From Liolophura sinensis (taxonomy: Eukaryota; Mollusca; Polyplacophora; Chitonida; Chitonidae), in contig NC_088300.1 of NCBI RefSeq assembly GCF_032854445.1, positions 61,786,984-61,850,983 of the forward strand: DNA of 64,000 nt, written 5' to 3'. Within the stretch, counting starts at the first letter, position 1. Every line of letters starts with the position of its first letter. The notes below the pieces were generated by a model that had not been told where the DNA came from, ran no database searches, and saw only the letters and a list, made by a program, of their open reading frames with translations. The position numbers and the translations under genes are program-made. Shown piece after piece: positions 26,401 to 35,046 of the stretch.

Positions 26401-26451
26401 CACATTAATATATTCTCTTATTATGTTCTTTCAGATCTCCCGTCTGAGTGA
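11122..26451 (+). CDS. Predicted type II membrane protein with five tandem six-cysteine modules (novel family)
   Basis: I do not recognise this gene. Fifteen exons join in frame with GT-AG junctions: 11122-11145, 16557-16836, 18609-18713, 19160-19228, 19900-20044, 20493-20638, 21493-21643, 22018-22163, 22385-22505, 23471-23616, 23947-24097, 24568-24716, 25159-25276, 25487-25632, 26435-26451 (TGA). The product is about 637 aa. Residues about 109-135 form one hydrophobic segment preceded by KPWRK, so the N-terminus should be cytosolic. Residues about 160-632 are five modules of six cysteines with many N-x-S/T sequons, as expected outside the cell. Every junction phase agrees: 0,1,1,1, then alternating 2/1. 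Exons 5-15 are well supported by phase, spacing and homology to each other. Exons 1-2 rest only on splice-site and phase fit. The role could be adhesion, receptor or matrix; nothing in the sequence decides. Confidence 0.68.
11322..11407. repeat. (TA)n microsatellite
   Basis: A pure AT dinucleotide tract in intron 1 of the cysteine-module gene. Confidence 0.97.
11555..11755. repeat. 33-bp tandem repeat array
   Basis: About six copies of a unit like GTGATACAGCCAAGTTTTAT followed by TTCATCACAT. The unit is 33 bp, so the frame stays open and yields a repetitive VIQ-SFIS peptide that is not a gene. Confidence 0.8.
12003..12246 (-). mobile_element. SINE-A, near-full copy
   Basis: (TTTA)n, then a tail read as ACTCTGTTCTCAAG, the core, and a tRNA-like head ending GCTAGCCACTCGGCCACGGA on the plus strand. 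It lies in intron 1 of the cysteine-module gene. Confidence 0.8.
12530..12784 (+). mobile_element. SINE-A, full copy with 10-bp target duplication
   Basis: The head GGGGCCATGTGGCCGAGGGA differs from other copies. Body and tail are typical. ATAACTGATG flanks it at 12520-12529 and 12785-12794. Confidence 0.85.
13586..15197. mobile_element. Candidate long non-coding element with hairpin ends (Helitron-like 3' end)
   Basis: The left part begins with a perfect 12-bp inverted pair, GGGATCCCGTTC (13596-13607) and GAACGGGATCCC (13613-13624). The right part ends with a perfect 8-bp hairpin GGATCTGC-tgttc-GCAGATCC (15170-15190), three bases, then CTAG|T at 15194-15198. That order (hairpin, short gap, CTRR, T) is the Helitron 3' rule. 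Inside are two diverged copies of a unit of about 365 bp. No helicase or Rep gene is present. Left boundary uncertain. Confidence 0.35.
14530..15120. repeat. Two diverged copies of a ~365-bp unit
   Basis: The copy from about 14533 and the copy from about 14898 share in order GTAGTTTGA, CTTTC-CCGACG, TTTTG-CGC-AA, GCGAAAAAG-GCAATTTT, TTTGGAGGTC, CTGA-AATGAC/ATCACCGAGTGCAAAG. The spacing is constant, so this is a tandem duplication inside the element at 13.6-15.2 kb. Confidence 0.6.
16557..19228 (+). CDS. Cytosolic N-terminus, membrane segment and stalk exons of the cysteine-module protein
   Basis: There are three exons. Exon 2 (16557-16836) follows tttcag, stays open for 93 codons and ends in phase 1 at CAA G|gtatac. 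It has a basic, Gln/Ser-rich character and three Cys near its centre. Exon 3 (18609-18713) starts in phase 1 and reads EPAIKPWRKSSL, followed by about 24 hydrophobic residues ending ILWA. This is the classic layout of a signal anchor with positive charge on the cytosolic side. Exon 4 (19160-19228) encodes a short polar stalk rich in Ser/Thr/Asn (SSENSDTEQTTTTQ), likely a spacer before the first module. Exon 2 is the least certain. Confidence 0.55.
17105..17265 (+). mobile_element. SINE-A 3' fragment
   Basis: TGGAAAGGTCTGCGTGCAAC through TTGCGTACAGCGTAAAACACC and (AAATA)n. In intron 2 of the cysteine-module gene. Confidence 0.75.
17440..18352 (+). mobile_element. SINE-B interrupted by a TTAA-target element
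   Basis: The left part (to 17521) has CCACTTCGGGAGCGGTAGAT and GTCACACCTAAGACTTTAA. The right part (18084-18352) resumes TTTAAAAAGAAGTTGAAGC and runs to the GACGTTTAACCCCAAGCAAC tail and CACTCACTCACT. The two parts abut cleanly when compared with the copy at 23.1 kb. Confidence 0.82.
17522..18083. mobile_element. Non-autonomous DNA transposon (TTAA target) nested in SINE-B
   Basis: About 562 bp between TTAA at 17518-17521 and TTAA at 18084-18087. The ends are AGGAGAAGAAAACT and, inverted, AGGAGAAGACAATG. It has no coding capacity. TTAA target and short inverted ends fit piggyBac- or Kolobok-type elements; which one is not decidable here. Confidence 0.7.
19335..19445 (-). mobile_element. SINE-C fragment, diverged
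   Basis: ATGGGTGGAGGAAACCAAAA, AGTAAACCACCGACCACTGG and GAACTTTCCCACTTGTG match the inverse of the SINE-C 3' half at 25 kb. Confidence 0.55.
19900..20638 (+). CDS. Six-cysteine module 1 (exons 5 and 6)
   Basis: Exon A (19900-20044) ends VTSQCR and exon B (20493-20638) ends DSGCSG. Cysteine spacing is C-x13-C-x19-C-x8-C-x11-C-x26-C. Exon A is bounded by phase 1 and phase 2 introns, exon B by phase 2 and phase 1, so the pair is a symmetric 1-1 unit that can duplicate without breaking the frame. An N-Q-T sequon lies in exon A. Confidence 0.72.
20733..20967 (-). mobile_element. SINE-A, near-full copy
   Basis: Reads GGTGTTTTACGCCATATCTC, the core, and ends at the inverted head CCCTATGGGCCACGGAGGTC. 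It lies in an intron of module 1-2. Confidence 0.82.
21493..22163 (+). CDS. Six-cysteine module 2 (exons 7 and 8)
   Basis: Exon A (21493-21643) and exon B (22018-22163) repeat the phase pattern of module 1. Spacing is C-x13-C-x17-C-x8/9-C-x11-C-x26-C. Exon B is exactly the same length as in modules 1, 3 and 5 (146 nt). Sequons N-D-T, N-Y-T and N-N-T are present. The B half starts with an aromatic/hydrophobic run (NLEWLFHC) that recurs loosely in the other modules. Confidence 0.72.
22385..23616 (+). CDS. Six-cysteine module 3 (exons 9 and 10)
   Basis: Exon A (22385-22505) and exon B (23471-23616). Spacing is C-x14-C-x16-C-x8-C-x11-C-x26-C. The intron between them holds a SINE-A fragment and a complete SINE-B. 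SINE-B's target duplication contains the acceptor of exon B, so the exon now begins directly after SINE-derived sequence. Reading frame and donor (ATA A|gtaagt) are intact. Confidence 0.72.
22941..23054 (-). mobile_element. SINE-A fragment with 11-bp target duplication
   Basis: Tail and core only (5'-truncated). AAATGGCTGTA lies at 22930-22940 and 23055-23065, so truncation happened at insertion and not later. Confidence 0.8.
23096..23459 (+). mobile_element. SINE-B, full copy with 13-bp target duplication over a splice acceptor
   Basis: The tRNA-like head GGCCCGGATAGCACAGTTGG, TAGAGCGTCC and box B-like GGATCAATCC. The tail is TTGAGTACGACGTTAAACCC and CACTCACTCACT. TCTCCCGTCAGGA flanks it at 23083-23095 and 23460-23472. 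The right copy contains the acceptor CAG|G of exon 10 of the cysteine-module gene. Confidence 0.9.
23947..24716 (+). CDS. Six-cysteine module 4 (exons 11 and 12)
   Basis: Exon A (23947-24097) begins with an acidic run (FIEDYDEDD), then C-x13-C-x23-C. Exon B (24568-24716) gives C-x11-C-x27-C, one residue longer than in the other modules. Sequons N-F-T and N-I-S are present. A SINE-C copy fills much of the intron between the two exons. Confidence 0.72.
24266..24495 (+). mobile_element. SINE-C copy
   Basis: A third family: box B-like GGTTCAAATTC, GACAGTAAGCGGTCGACCAC, CTCCACCTAAAACTTATCGC, then GTATGGTCTTAAGCAGCAAT and (AAATA)n. A box A is not clear. It lies in the module 4 intron. Confidence 0.6.
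24850..25134 (+). mobile_element. SINE-C copy
   Basis: CACGTGCGGTCTTGGTAACA, GTAAGTAGTCGACGATGCTT, GTCCTCCGCTCATAAAATGA, GTATGGTGTCAAACAAGAAT and (AAATA)n. It fills most of the intron between modules 4 and 5. Confidence 0.62.
25159..26451 (+). CDS. Six-cysteine module 5 and C-terminus (exons 13-15)
   Basis: Exon A (25159-25276) and exon B (25487-25632) give C-x13-C-x16-C-x8-C-x11-C-x26-C. The last exon (26435-26451) adds only a few residues (DLPSE) and the TGA stop. There is no C-terminal membrane segment or GPI-type tail, so the N-terminal segment is the only visible anchor. I found no convincing AATAAA close downstream. Confidence 0.7.
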
Positions 26452-26749
26452 CCGTACGTGTACACGCTATTTACACATCAGAGCATTTTAAATCAAGTAA
26501 AGTAGGTCTAATTGCACTGTTGAGATGTAATACCAGTAAGAATTCGTTACACAGGTACACGTGTATATGAGATGTATTAAGATGCTATACTGATTTGTGG
26601 GATAGACGCAGAGCTAATATCATTGGGTCTTTACTATACAGATTTTAACACTAGATTGTAGTGTACGTATGTACATGCGTTGCACAGTTACAGATAGGAC
26701 CGGGCACATATCGTATAATGTATGTTATTGCTATTGCTTATTCACTGTG

Positions 26750-27450
26750 AGAATATTCAGACTGACGTCTCTGTATAATGCTGTTGTCTATTTGGATTGA
26801 CTTCTCTGTATAATGGCACTGCCTGTTTTAAAGTAGAGGACATTTAGACTGACGTTTCCGTATAATGGTATTTCCTGTTCTAACGAAGAAGACATTTAGA
26901 TTGACGTCACTGTATAATGCTGTTGCCTATTTTAACGACGAGGACATTTGGATTGACGTCTCTGTATAATGATATTGCCTGGTTTAACGAAGAGGACACT
27001 TACATTGACGTCTCTGTATAATGGCATTGCCTGTTTTAAAGTAGAGGCCATTTAGACTGACGTTTCCGTATAATGGTATTGAATATTTTAAGGAAGAGGA
27101 CATTTAGATTGACGTGGCTGTATAATGGTATTGCCTGTTTTAACGAAGAGGGCATTTAGATTGACGTCGCTGTATAATGGTATTGCCTGTTTTAACGAAG
27201 GGGACATATAGACTGACGTTTCTGTATAATGGTATTGCCTGTTTTAAGGAAGAGGACATAAAGATTGACGTTTCCGTATAATGATATTGCCTGTTTTAAA
27301 GAAGAAGACATATAGACTGACGTCGCTGTATTGTGGTATTGACTGTTTTAAGGACAGGGCATTTACACTGATGTCGCTGTATGACGGTATTGACTATTTT
27401 AAGGAAGAGGACATTTAGACTGACATCGCCGTGTCGCTGTATAGTGGTGT
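26750..27450. repeat. ~55-bp minisatellite downstream of the cysteine-module gene
   Basis: About twelve copies of a unit combining GACTGACGTCTCTGTATAAT, GGTATTGCCTGTTTTAACGA and AGAGGACATTTA. Copies differ by substitutions and small deletions. Confidence 0.85.
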
Positions 27451-27555
27451 ATAGATTGACTTATTAAAGATGTTTGAGCATGATCAGTGAGGCCAGCACT
27501 TTGGTGGCATGCATGGACTCGCGCTGCCACAAAAAGACACAGTTTATGTGCACAC

Positions 27556-27612
27556 ACCTAATGAAAAATTGCTAGGTACGACGTCAAACCCCAAGCATTC
27601 ATTCATTTTTAC
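27556..27612 (+). mobile_element. SINE-B tail fragment
   Basis: AATGAAAAATTGCTAGGTACG, GACGTCAAACCCCAAGCATT and CATTCATT. It follows the minisatellite at 26.75-27.45 kb. Confidence 0.6.
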
Positions 27613-27647
27613 TGCTATATGTTGACCATTTCATTTTATCTCTCATC

Positions 27648-27894
27648 GGGGCCTCCGTGGCTCAGTTGGTTAGCGCGCTAGCGCAGCGTAATGACCCAGG
27701 AGTCTCTCACCAATGCGGTCGCTGTGAATTCAAGTCCAGCTCGTGCTGGCTCCCTCTCCGGCCATAAGTGGGAAGGTCTGCAGCCACCTGCGGATGGTCG
27801 TGGGTTTCCCCCACCCACCATAATGCTGACCGCCGTCGTATAAGTGAAATATTCTTGAGTACGGCGTAAAAAACACCAATGAAATAAATAAACT
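27648..27894 (+). mobile_element. SINE-A, full copy with 9-bp target duplication
   Basis: Complete head GGGGCCTCCGTGGCTCAGTT to (AAATA)n. TCTCTCATC flanks it at 27639-27647 and 27895-27903. Confidence 0.88.
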
Positions 27895-28482
27895 TCTCTC
27901 ATCCTTGCAGCAAAAATAGTAGTATTCTAAGCCAGGAGTGATCATCATCCCCAGGTATCCAGCACACCTCCTGAGTAAAAGCCGCACCCGAAGCAATCAC
28001 ATATATGTGTAGATATATACAAATACTTGTTTTTTGCTTTTTTCAGTATAGCAAAAGAAATGGTTGTATATTGATAATGCCAATATATTGTTAATTCCAC
28101 TGGATGATTTAATTAGACGCCATTAATACTGTTCGAAACAGATGTAGTACATTTGCTAATAACCTGATACACCTAGGCTATAGGGAGCACATTGTGGAAT
28201 AAAATATGTTACCCCTATGTTACATATCCTGGCATTGTTTATTTATCTCTCTTCACATTTGTGTTAACAGTTATTTTCTTATTAAATAAGATGAACAAAA
28301 TAGTGGTTGTCAACAATATTACGCTGGAAAAAGAGGAAAATATTAACTTTGCAGCGTACATTGACACTTGGTTTCCCCGATGATAAAGTGTCATATAGTC
28401 ATTGACTGAACAATACTTCCATGTAAAATTCCACTAAAACTTCTGCGCAAAAGAGTCGTTAGATTTAATTCAAATACTACGT

Positions 28483-28483
28483 G

Positions 28484-28567
<84 letters not shown>
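28483..28567. repeat. (TA)n microsatellite
   Basis: A pure AT dinucleotide tract in spacer between the cysteine-module gene and peroxidase 1. Confidence 0.97.
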
Positions 28568-28569
<2 letters not shown>

Positions 28570-29284
28570 AGGATAAAGCGTACAGTACAACTTTGTGCGT
28601 GGTAAAATTATATACTATAGAAAAAACATGACAAAATCAACTTGTTGATTTAGCTTACTAGTTTCATCATAACGGTTCTTCATAGGAAGAACTTCTACTT
28701 CTACTGTGCGTGATATGCGTGAAGTGTCTTAATGACACTCAAGACTGAATTATTGCGGCAACATACAGAACCTGTCAACACGGACAAGCCAGCGGAGCCA
28801 GTCACCTACCCACGTCACACAAAAAAATCAGGCCCCGTTTCCTCTTGCGAGACGAATTTGCACAATCGAATTCAGATTATCTGAATTAAAGATTTTTGTA
28901 TTAATGAGGCATTATCCAAAAGAAGTAATAGACATCGGTACTGACAAAGCAAACAAAATTGATTTTTCAGTTTTAAGGACCAGCAAACAGACTTCTAACG
29001 CCGATACACTTTCATTTATATGCCCTCATAACCCTAACAATTTCAACTTCTTTCCTTTATCCACAACAACCGACCACTACTAGAATCAAATGATCGTCTC
29101 ACTAAAACTTTTCATCAAACCAAAATTGAAATAAAAAAGCTCTGAAGAACCGTCATGTTACGGTTTTTTAGACATCTAATGTTTACTTATCCTTCCATAT
29201 GTCGCAATATTATTTAGCGAAAGTTTCCAGATTTCACTGAGAAAATTTGTAATGGACGGCTGTAAATAACCGCAAATACTATTC
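28568..29284. other. Spacer without recognisable features
   Basis: No coding signal or clear repeat seen. Confidence 0.5.
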
Positions 29285-29430
29285 CTCGATGTCGACAGTT
29301 GATTTATCGATATGGCTAATTCATCTATCGATATCGGTAAATCCCTGTCTGCTATCGATAGTGATAAATCATTTATTGATACCAACAAATGAATTATCGA
29401 TATCGATAAATGAATTATCAATACCGAAAA
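29285..29430. repeat. Degenerate ATCGATA-rich repeat
   Basis: ATCGATAT or close variants recur roughly every 20-25 bases (TTATCGATATGG, CTATCGATATCGG, TTATCGATATCGAT), giving many short palindromes. Confidence 0.6.
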
Positions 29431-29577
29431 TTGCCCCCAATAATGCCTAATCGAGTCTCTCGAATATTAAAATTTTTGCGGCGGCCAAGTGTATATTTGA
29501 TATGAAAACAAGACTTAAATATACAAGCGTACCTCACCGGTTATACAAAATTCACATATGTAAAAGATTAATGATTA

Positions 29578-29720
29578 ATTAATTGATCGTTTAATGGCCT
29601 ACTCAAGTATTTTTCAAGGATACGGTTATTTTATAGATATGGGAAATTAGAGTACATATCCGTGTTACACCACCCACATTTGTCAAGTTACTTACAAACC
29701 TTCCCAGGTTTGACGAGCAG
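29578..29720 (-). mobile_element. Very diverged SINE-C-like fragment
   Basis: TTAATGGCCTACTCAAGTAT, GTTACACCACCCACATTTGT and AAACCTTCCCAGG weakly follow the inverted SINE-C order. Confidence 0.3.
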
Positions 29721-30708
29721 AATTCTACACCTTATTGGTGGAAGACATGACTGTATAAACGACCAAAGGAACATCGTTGCTGGCTTATTGTCACTAGGGT
29801 CAAACGACCAGTACGAGCGGCGGTTTTTTGTCAGTTCACTGTCCAAGGCCATGATTGGATTTCTGCTTTGATATGTCCTGATTTTCACTACTTGATCGGT
29901 CATTAATCGCTCCATGCAGTACATGGGGAAGATGTCGCTTTTTAAATTGATGAACGTCAAATCTCATTATGCAGTACAATTATCGTATTAGTATACAGCA
30001 TAATCAGTATGAGGATCTATTTACGTGATACCAAACTGAGAAGATTAAAAGAAAAGAAAAAGAAAACAAGTGATATTTCTGGAATTATTTATATAGAGGA
30101 ACTGAAATAGACAGATAGTAAGGGGCCACCAGCATTTTTTTCTGACGTGCTTGATAACTTTAAAAATCAACTTTAAATCAAGAATTCTTAAGATTCCATG
30201 GGATACGTTATCTGAGAGCAGCCAGAAAAGTGAGATGGCGTCACTCTTACCCTACGTGGTTAAAAGGCATAAACAGTGTTCCGGTGATGAAAGTTAAGAC
30301 AGTTCTTGGGTTATAGAAATAACTGGCATCAGATTGCTTAAAGCTGATAATATGGTGGCGCTCTCTATTCTCCAAATGTGCATGTTTTTTTCGCCTATTT
30401 GAACTGCGAAATCTCGGTTGTGTATAACATCATAAAAAGATATGCTTTTTAAACTTCCTGCGAGACACAATAAGAATGCTTATAACATTTTGTGTAGTTT
30501 TGTCATTTTCATATATTAAATACAACTCTGTAACACAAGTCTGCAATAAAAACAGAGTTGTCTCAAAGGATGATCTTTCGAGCTTCAGAACTGACTAACT
30601 TTACCATGTGGTCATTCGGCTTTATCTTACACTGCCTTACGCAGAAAGCAGGTTACCTGTATAATTTGGTACCTGTATAATATACATGTATACTATTTAG
30701 GCTGCGGG
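29721..30708. other. Spacer without recognisable features
   Basis: Short open frames around 29.7-29.95 kb on both strands overlap each other and show no known motif. Confidence 0.5.
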
Positions 30709-31138
30709 AGCCTCCGTGGCTCAGTTGGTTAGCGCCCTAGCGCAGCGTAATGACCCAGGAGCCTCTCACCAATGTGGTCACTGTAAGTTCAAGTCATCCT
30801 GGCTTCCGCTTCGGCTGTAAGTGGGAAGGTCTTGCAGCAACCTATGGATGGTCGGGTTTCGCCCGGGCTCTGCCCGGTTTCCTCCCACCATAGTGTTGTC
30901 CGCCGTCGTATAAGTAAATAATTAGGCTACAGGTGGTTAGCACGCCAGCGCGGCTCAATCACCCAGGAGCCTCTCACCAATACGGCCGCCGTGAAGTTCA
31001 AGTGCAGCCCCGGAAGGTCTGCGGATGGTTGCGGGTTTCCCCTGGGCACCCTCCGGTGTACTCCCACCATAATGCTGGCCGCTGTTGTATGAGTGGAAGT
31101 ATGAGTACGGCGTAAAACACCAATCAAATAAATAAATA
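30709..31138 (+). mobile_element. Two SINE-A copies head to tail
   Basis: The first (30709-30927) starts GGAGCCTCCGTGGCTCAGTT and stops at GTCGTATAAGTAAATAA. The second (about 30928-31138) starts inside the head at GGTGGTTAGCACGCCAGCGC and ends GAGTACGGCGTAAAACACC plus (AAATA)n. The second probably inserted into the tail of the first. Confidence 0.8.
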
Positions 31139-31147
31139 ATGAGTTTC

Positions 31148-31277
31148 CATGTCTCGTCCGGCCCGAGCCATTATACTGATACGGGTCAATCAGTCGTTGC
31201 ACTATCCCCTTCATGCTGAACGCCAAGCGAGGAAGTTACAACTTCCTCTTTTAAAGTCTTAGGTGTGACTCGATCCA
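31148..31277 (-). mobile_element. SINE-B fragment
   Basis: Inverted middle part: CCATTATACTGATACGGGTC, CCAAGCGAGGAAGTTACAAC and TTAGGTGTGACTCGATCC. Confidence 0.75.
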
Positions 31278-32072
31278 GCCGACTGAAAGACAAGTACACT
31301 GTCCAATTGTGGTTGCGAGGCCACGAATTTATCTACCGTGTCCATATTAACGCATCACGTATGACTCCGCATTGGACTGAACCCGGGTATCCAGCCTCCT
31401 AGGCTTCAAATCCCTTGGCCACTGCATGGCTGTTTTTACATGGTAATATATTCTTTTGTAGTTTACTCGAAGAAGTAGTGTGAGAGAAATGAAGGTAAAA
31501 CAGAAGATTGATTTTGAAAATGAGGTATTCTAAGTCCACGGAACTTAAAAACTTCCCCAGATTCGTACTAATTCGATTAAAGAAACAGATATATTCCCCA
31601 ATGGTATCCTCCAATTACAATGGCATGTGCCTATCAAATCTGCTCGCCTCTATACATTTAATGACTTTATGACAGCTTACATGACGTTTACTTCTGTCCT
31701 TGAGACCTCAGGCAGAATGTGGATTACGTGCATCTCACAAAACTCGTTTACTGTAAACGTATTTCTGACCGTTATACACTAAGGAAGAGTGTATTAAGCT
31801 GATTTAGTGACGTGTTCACTTACTCGCAACATTGTTAAGCGCGCCATTTTTAAGAAAGGGTGTACCTTAAACCAGCTTATTTGTTTAATAAGATGCAAAT
31901 AAAAGTGCCCTGGCCGAAGGCGTTTGGATCCACTCAAAGGACTAAAACCAGGTTACATGAAGTCTAAACTGTACATGCGCAGAAAGCTAACGTGCTTTGG
32001 TGCTGAATGAACAGTCGCCGTTTGGTGGTGTGTGTGAGCTGAGAGGGACTTGTCAGTGGTAGGGTCCTGAAG

Positions 32073-35046
32073 ATGAATTGCCTCAGTGTGGTCAGGTAAG
32101 AGCCTCGAGGGTAGGACACTGCACATCCGGTATATCCCCACAGGCGTGAAGGTCATCGTGATTTTGTGATATGTATTGCCATTTTCATAGTATATCTAAA
32201 TGTTTTCGCGGCAAAGTTTGTACTACTTTGTATCTGAGTTGTTAATCAAGGCGCCCTACTCGTGCTACAACGAATACCAGTCCTATCCTGCAGTCTGCCA
32301 TCCCCTTATTATAACCAGATTTGACTAGGATTAGAAGTAAATGAATGAAACACTTGCTTAATTTGACAGAGTTTTGTATGCAGACAAACGTATTGGTGTA
32401 GTGCTGCAGACCGCTCACTGTTTTAACACGAGTGATTATTTTTGTTCTCAACGCCCGCTGGCAGTTACTTTAATGGGATATTTAAGTTAGGTCAGGAGAA
32501 GGTTGGGTGAATGAGCATCTCGTCTTTTATCTGTCCTTTTAACTGTAAGGCGTAGTAACGTGTTGTTAACACGTTAAACGACTATAGATAATTAACAACG
32601 TATAGAGATGTGTAGAATTTCTCATCTGGCCTTACCCCGCGGCGTGTTTGAAATTGTGCGCCAGAATGGAAATCCGCCACTTCCTGTTTACACAGCCTAA
32701 TATATTTCCCTTTGGGCAACTATAGGAGTGTTATAATCTGAGTCACTAGGTTGATCATTTTGCTAGTCAATGAGCCCCTTCTCGGATGTTCATTGTGAAA
32801 AACTGATTTTTTAATCATTGAATTAACCTTACTCTACCACGTAACAACCTCAATTTTAAAATTTCTGTGTAAGCGTCCTGTTTTTTGAAAATAATCATTC
32901 ATTTTTGATTAGACGACTTTTTGAGAGGCTCTGCAGTTCTACATGTAAGAATAATACTTATCCACATCCACTTATGTGCATGCCACTCATCCATGCTCGA
33001 TCCGCCCCGATAGCACAGTTGGTAGAGCGTCCACTTTGGGAGGCGGTAGATCCAGGGCCAATCCTAGGTCGTGGCACACCTATGACCTTAAAACAGGAAA
33101 AACTTCCTCGCTTGGTATTCAACAAGGAGGCACATTACATGCACTCGAGCGACTCATTCATCGTTGACCGTCAAAATCTGGACCTTTCTATGCCGGTAGC
33201 TGGGAGTTGTGCCTAGCAACGCCAAGGGGACGTCACTCGCAACCTCATCACCACCGTCTCCTTGTGTCCTCTCGCCCAGAATTTCAAACTTTCATCATTA
33301 TAACTCATACCTGCCCAAAGTTTAAACAATTTCCATCATTTTGATATCAAACATGCACCTGTACACCAAAAACAGCAGGCTGGCAGCAAAAAAGACTTTA
33401 CACCCTAAAGTACACAGAATTACCTTCGTTCCTCCCGAAAAAACGGAAGTTGTAATGGGGGTCTGTGTCTTGTTAGTGCTAGCGGTCGACGCACATGTAT
33501 TTGGCATTACACATGCTTACCGCACATGGTCGGAAGTCGGGATGAATGCACATGACAATACAGTCCAATCCCAAATTCAAAGTCGGGGTCATTTATTCGT
33601 GAAGAAAGATACGTATTTGAAATGACACGCTTTATATGACTTTTACAGTAATACGTATTTGTAAAAATAAAATGAAATTAAACATTTAGAAAAAGCTGCC
33701 GTACTTTATCTTTTCTTCTCCGTCCCTTGGGTCGGAAATATGGACGAGAGTATGCCAGGGTCAAAGACCGCAAACTAAACTAGGAGTCGTACATCCTTCC
33801 CGATGTTTGTTTTTATTTTACAGCTGCAGCTGTAGTGGAGATTTTTATACTTTTTTTGAAATGTGTAGGATTCCTCGATTATTTTTTCAACTCTGTCACT
33901 GATTTCCATTATGCCCCTTTGTTTACTGCATGAATCGGAACCAGTGTCGCTTTACACTACATGTTGACAGCTTACTTTCTAAGGAGAGAGTTCCCTCGTT
34001 CAACAGCCATATACGTTATTTGTGCGTAAACTGTTTCTTTAGTGTTTACTGCTTGAGCTTTTGATTTGATGGATCGTACACGGACTACACTACATGTGCC
34101 AGCAAAGAAATAAATGATAGGAATTAAATATAAGCACTGATGAGGATTTAAATATTTTAATGTAATGCCTAGATATACATTTGTATGTCAGTTTAGTAAC
34201 TCTAAAGATTTGACCGGATTTTGTAAGTTACATTTTGTGCAAAAGGTACAGACTAATCTCTTGACGCAAAAGGAAATTATTACACAACAAGGATTAGTGA
34301 TCGTCATCTGTTTAAACGTGTTCTTGTTTTCTTTTTCTCATCACTGGTCTTTAGTAAAATGATTTGAATATCTTGTCAGGAAGAAAATAATAAGACAGTC
34401 AGTAGTGGGAATTTAAGTGACGTCATTTCATTGAAGAAAGAGCTTTTCACAATGAACATCTAAGAAGGGGCTTATTGACTAACAATGTTACAGACGTAGT
34501 CTTTATAATTGCCTTGGTGGTTTAAAAAGAATTGTAAAATGAAAACATAACTGTAATTTGGGAATTGTCTAAAATGCGTTCCAAGCATCCCCTGTGTTCT
34601 GACCTGGAATGCAGTGTAAGGGTGTAATAAAACAAGGTCTCGTGTAAAAAAACCTGAAACCAAACAACGATCCATAAATTCCAACTGTTTTTCTTCAAGA
34701 GACGCAAGTAATACCTTGTTCAGTCTTAAATAATGCCCATCGAAGATGTATGTGTGGGAAATTGTGGCGGCTCAACACATTTGAATCTCGCGTATTGCGA
34801 GAGCCCTACAGTTCAGATTTGTGTCCCTCCCATGATTAGGCTTCACAACAGTGTATAACATCTCGCCGAGAGAAAGAACCATAAGGATCTGTCACGCTAG
34901 TGACAAAAAAGAGGCTCACAATGCAATATTCTCACTCAAAATCAGATAGCCCCAACCGCAAGTCATTTTTCCGAAAGTTTTTATGCATTTATTTTCTGTC
35001 TTTTAGAATACTTCACGGCGTGACATGGCTTGTTTTCATAGGACAG
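32073..35046 (+). CDS. Peroxidase 1 exons 1-2: signal peptide
   Basis: Exon 1 reads MNCLSVV and stops in phase 2 at GTC AG|gtaaga. Exon 2 starts after a strong pyrimidine tract (ttctgtcttttag) at 35007. Joined they give MNCLSVVR then ILHGVTWLVFIGQ, continuing with IAVSQPEAR from exon 3: a good cleavable signal sequence. The second peroxidase also needs a phase-2 first exon, which supports this model. The alternative is an unspliced start at 34921, which reads openly into exon 2 but leaves a long, basic N-terminus. Confidence 0.5.

Noticed and set aside
27648-27720. tRNA-like sequences with box A and box B
   Set aside because: The same head occurs many times joined to the SINE body; no copy gives a clean cloverleaf with its own end. 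These are SINE heads and not tRNA genes.
33341-33625. 94-codon open frame near the SINE-B at 33 kb
   Set aside because: No motif, no matching splice phase to peroxidase exons, and it lies in the proposed intron 1.
34921-35046. Unspliced start for peroxidase 1 at ATG 34921
   Set aside because: The frame is open, but a strong acceptor lies at 35007 and peroxidase 2 also needs a phase-2 acceptor at the matching exon. The spliced start gives a better signal peptide. Kept only as an alternative.
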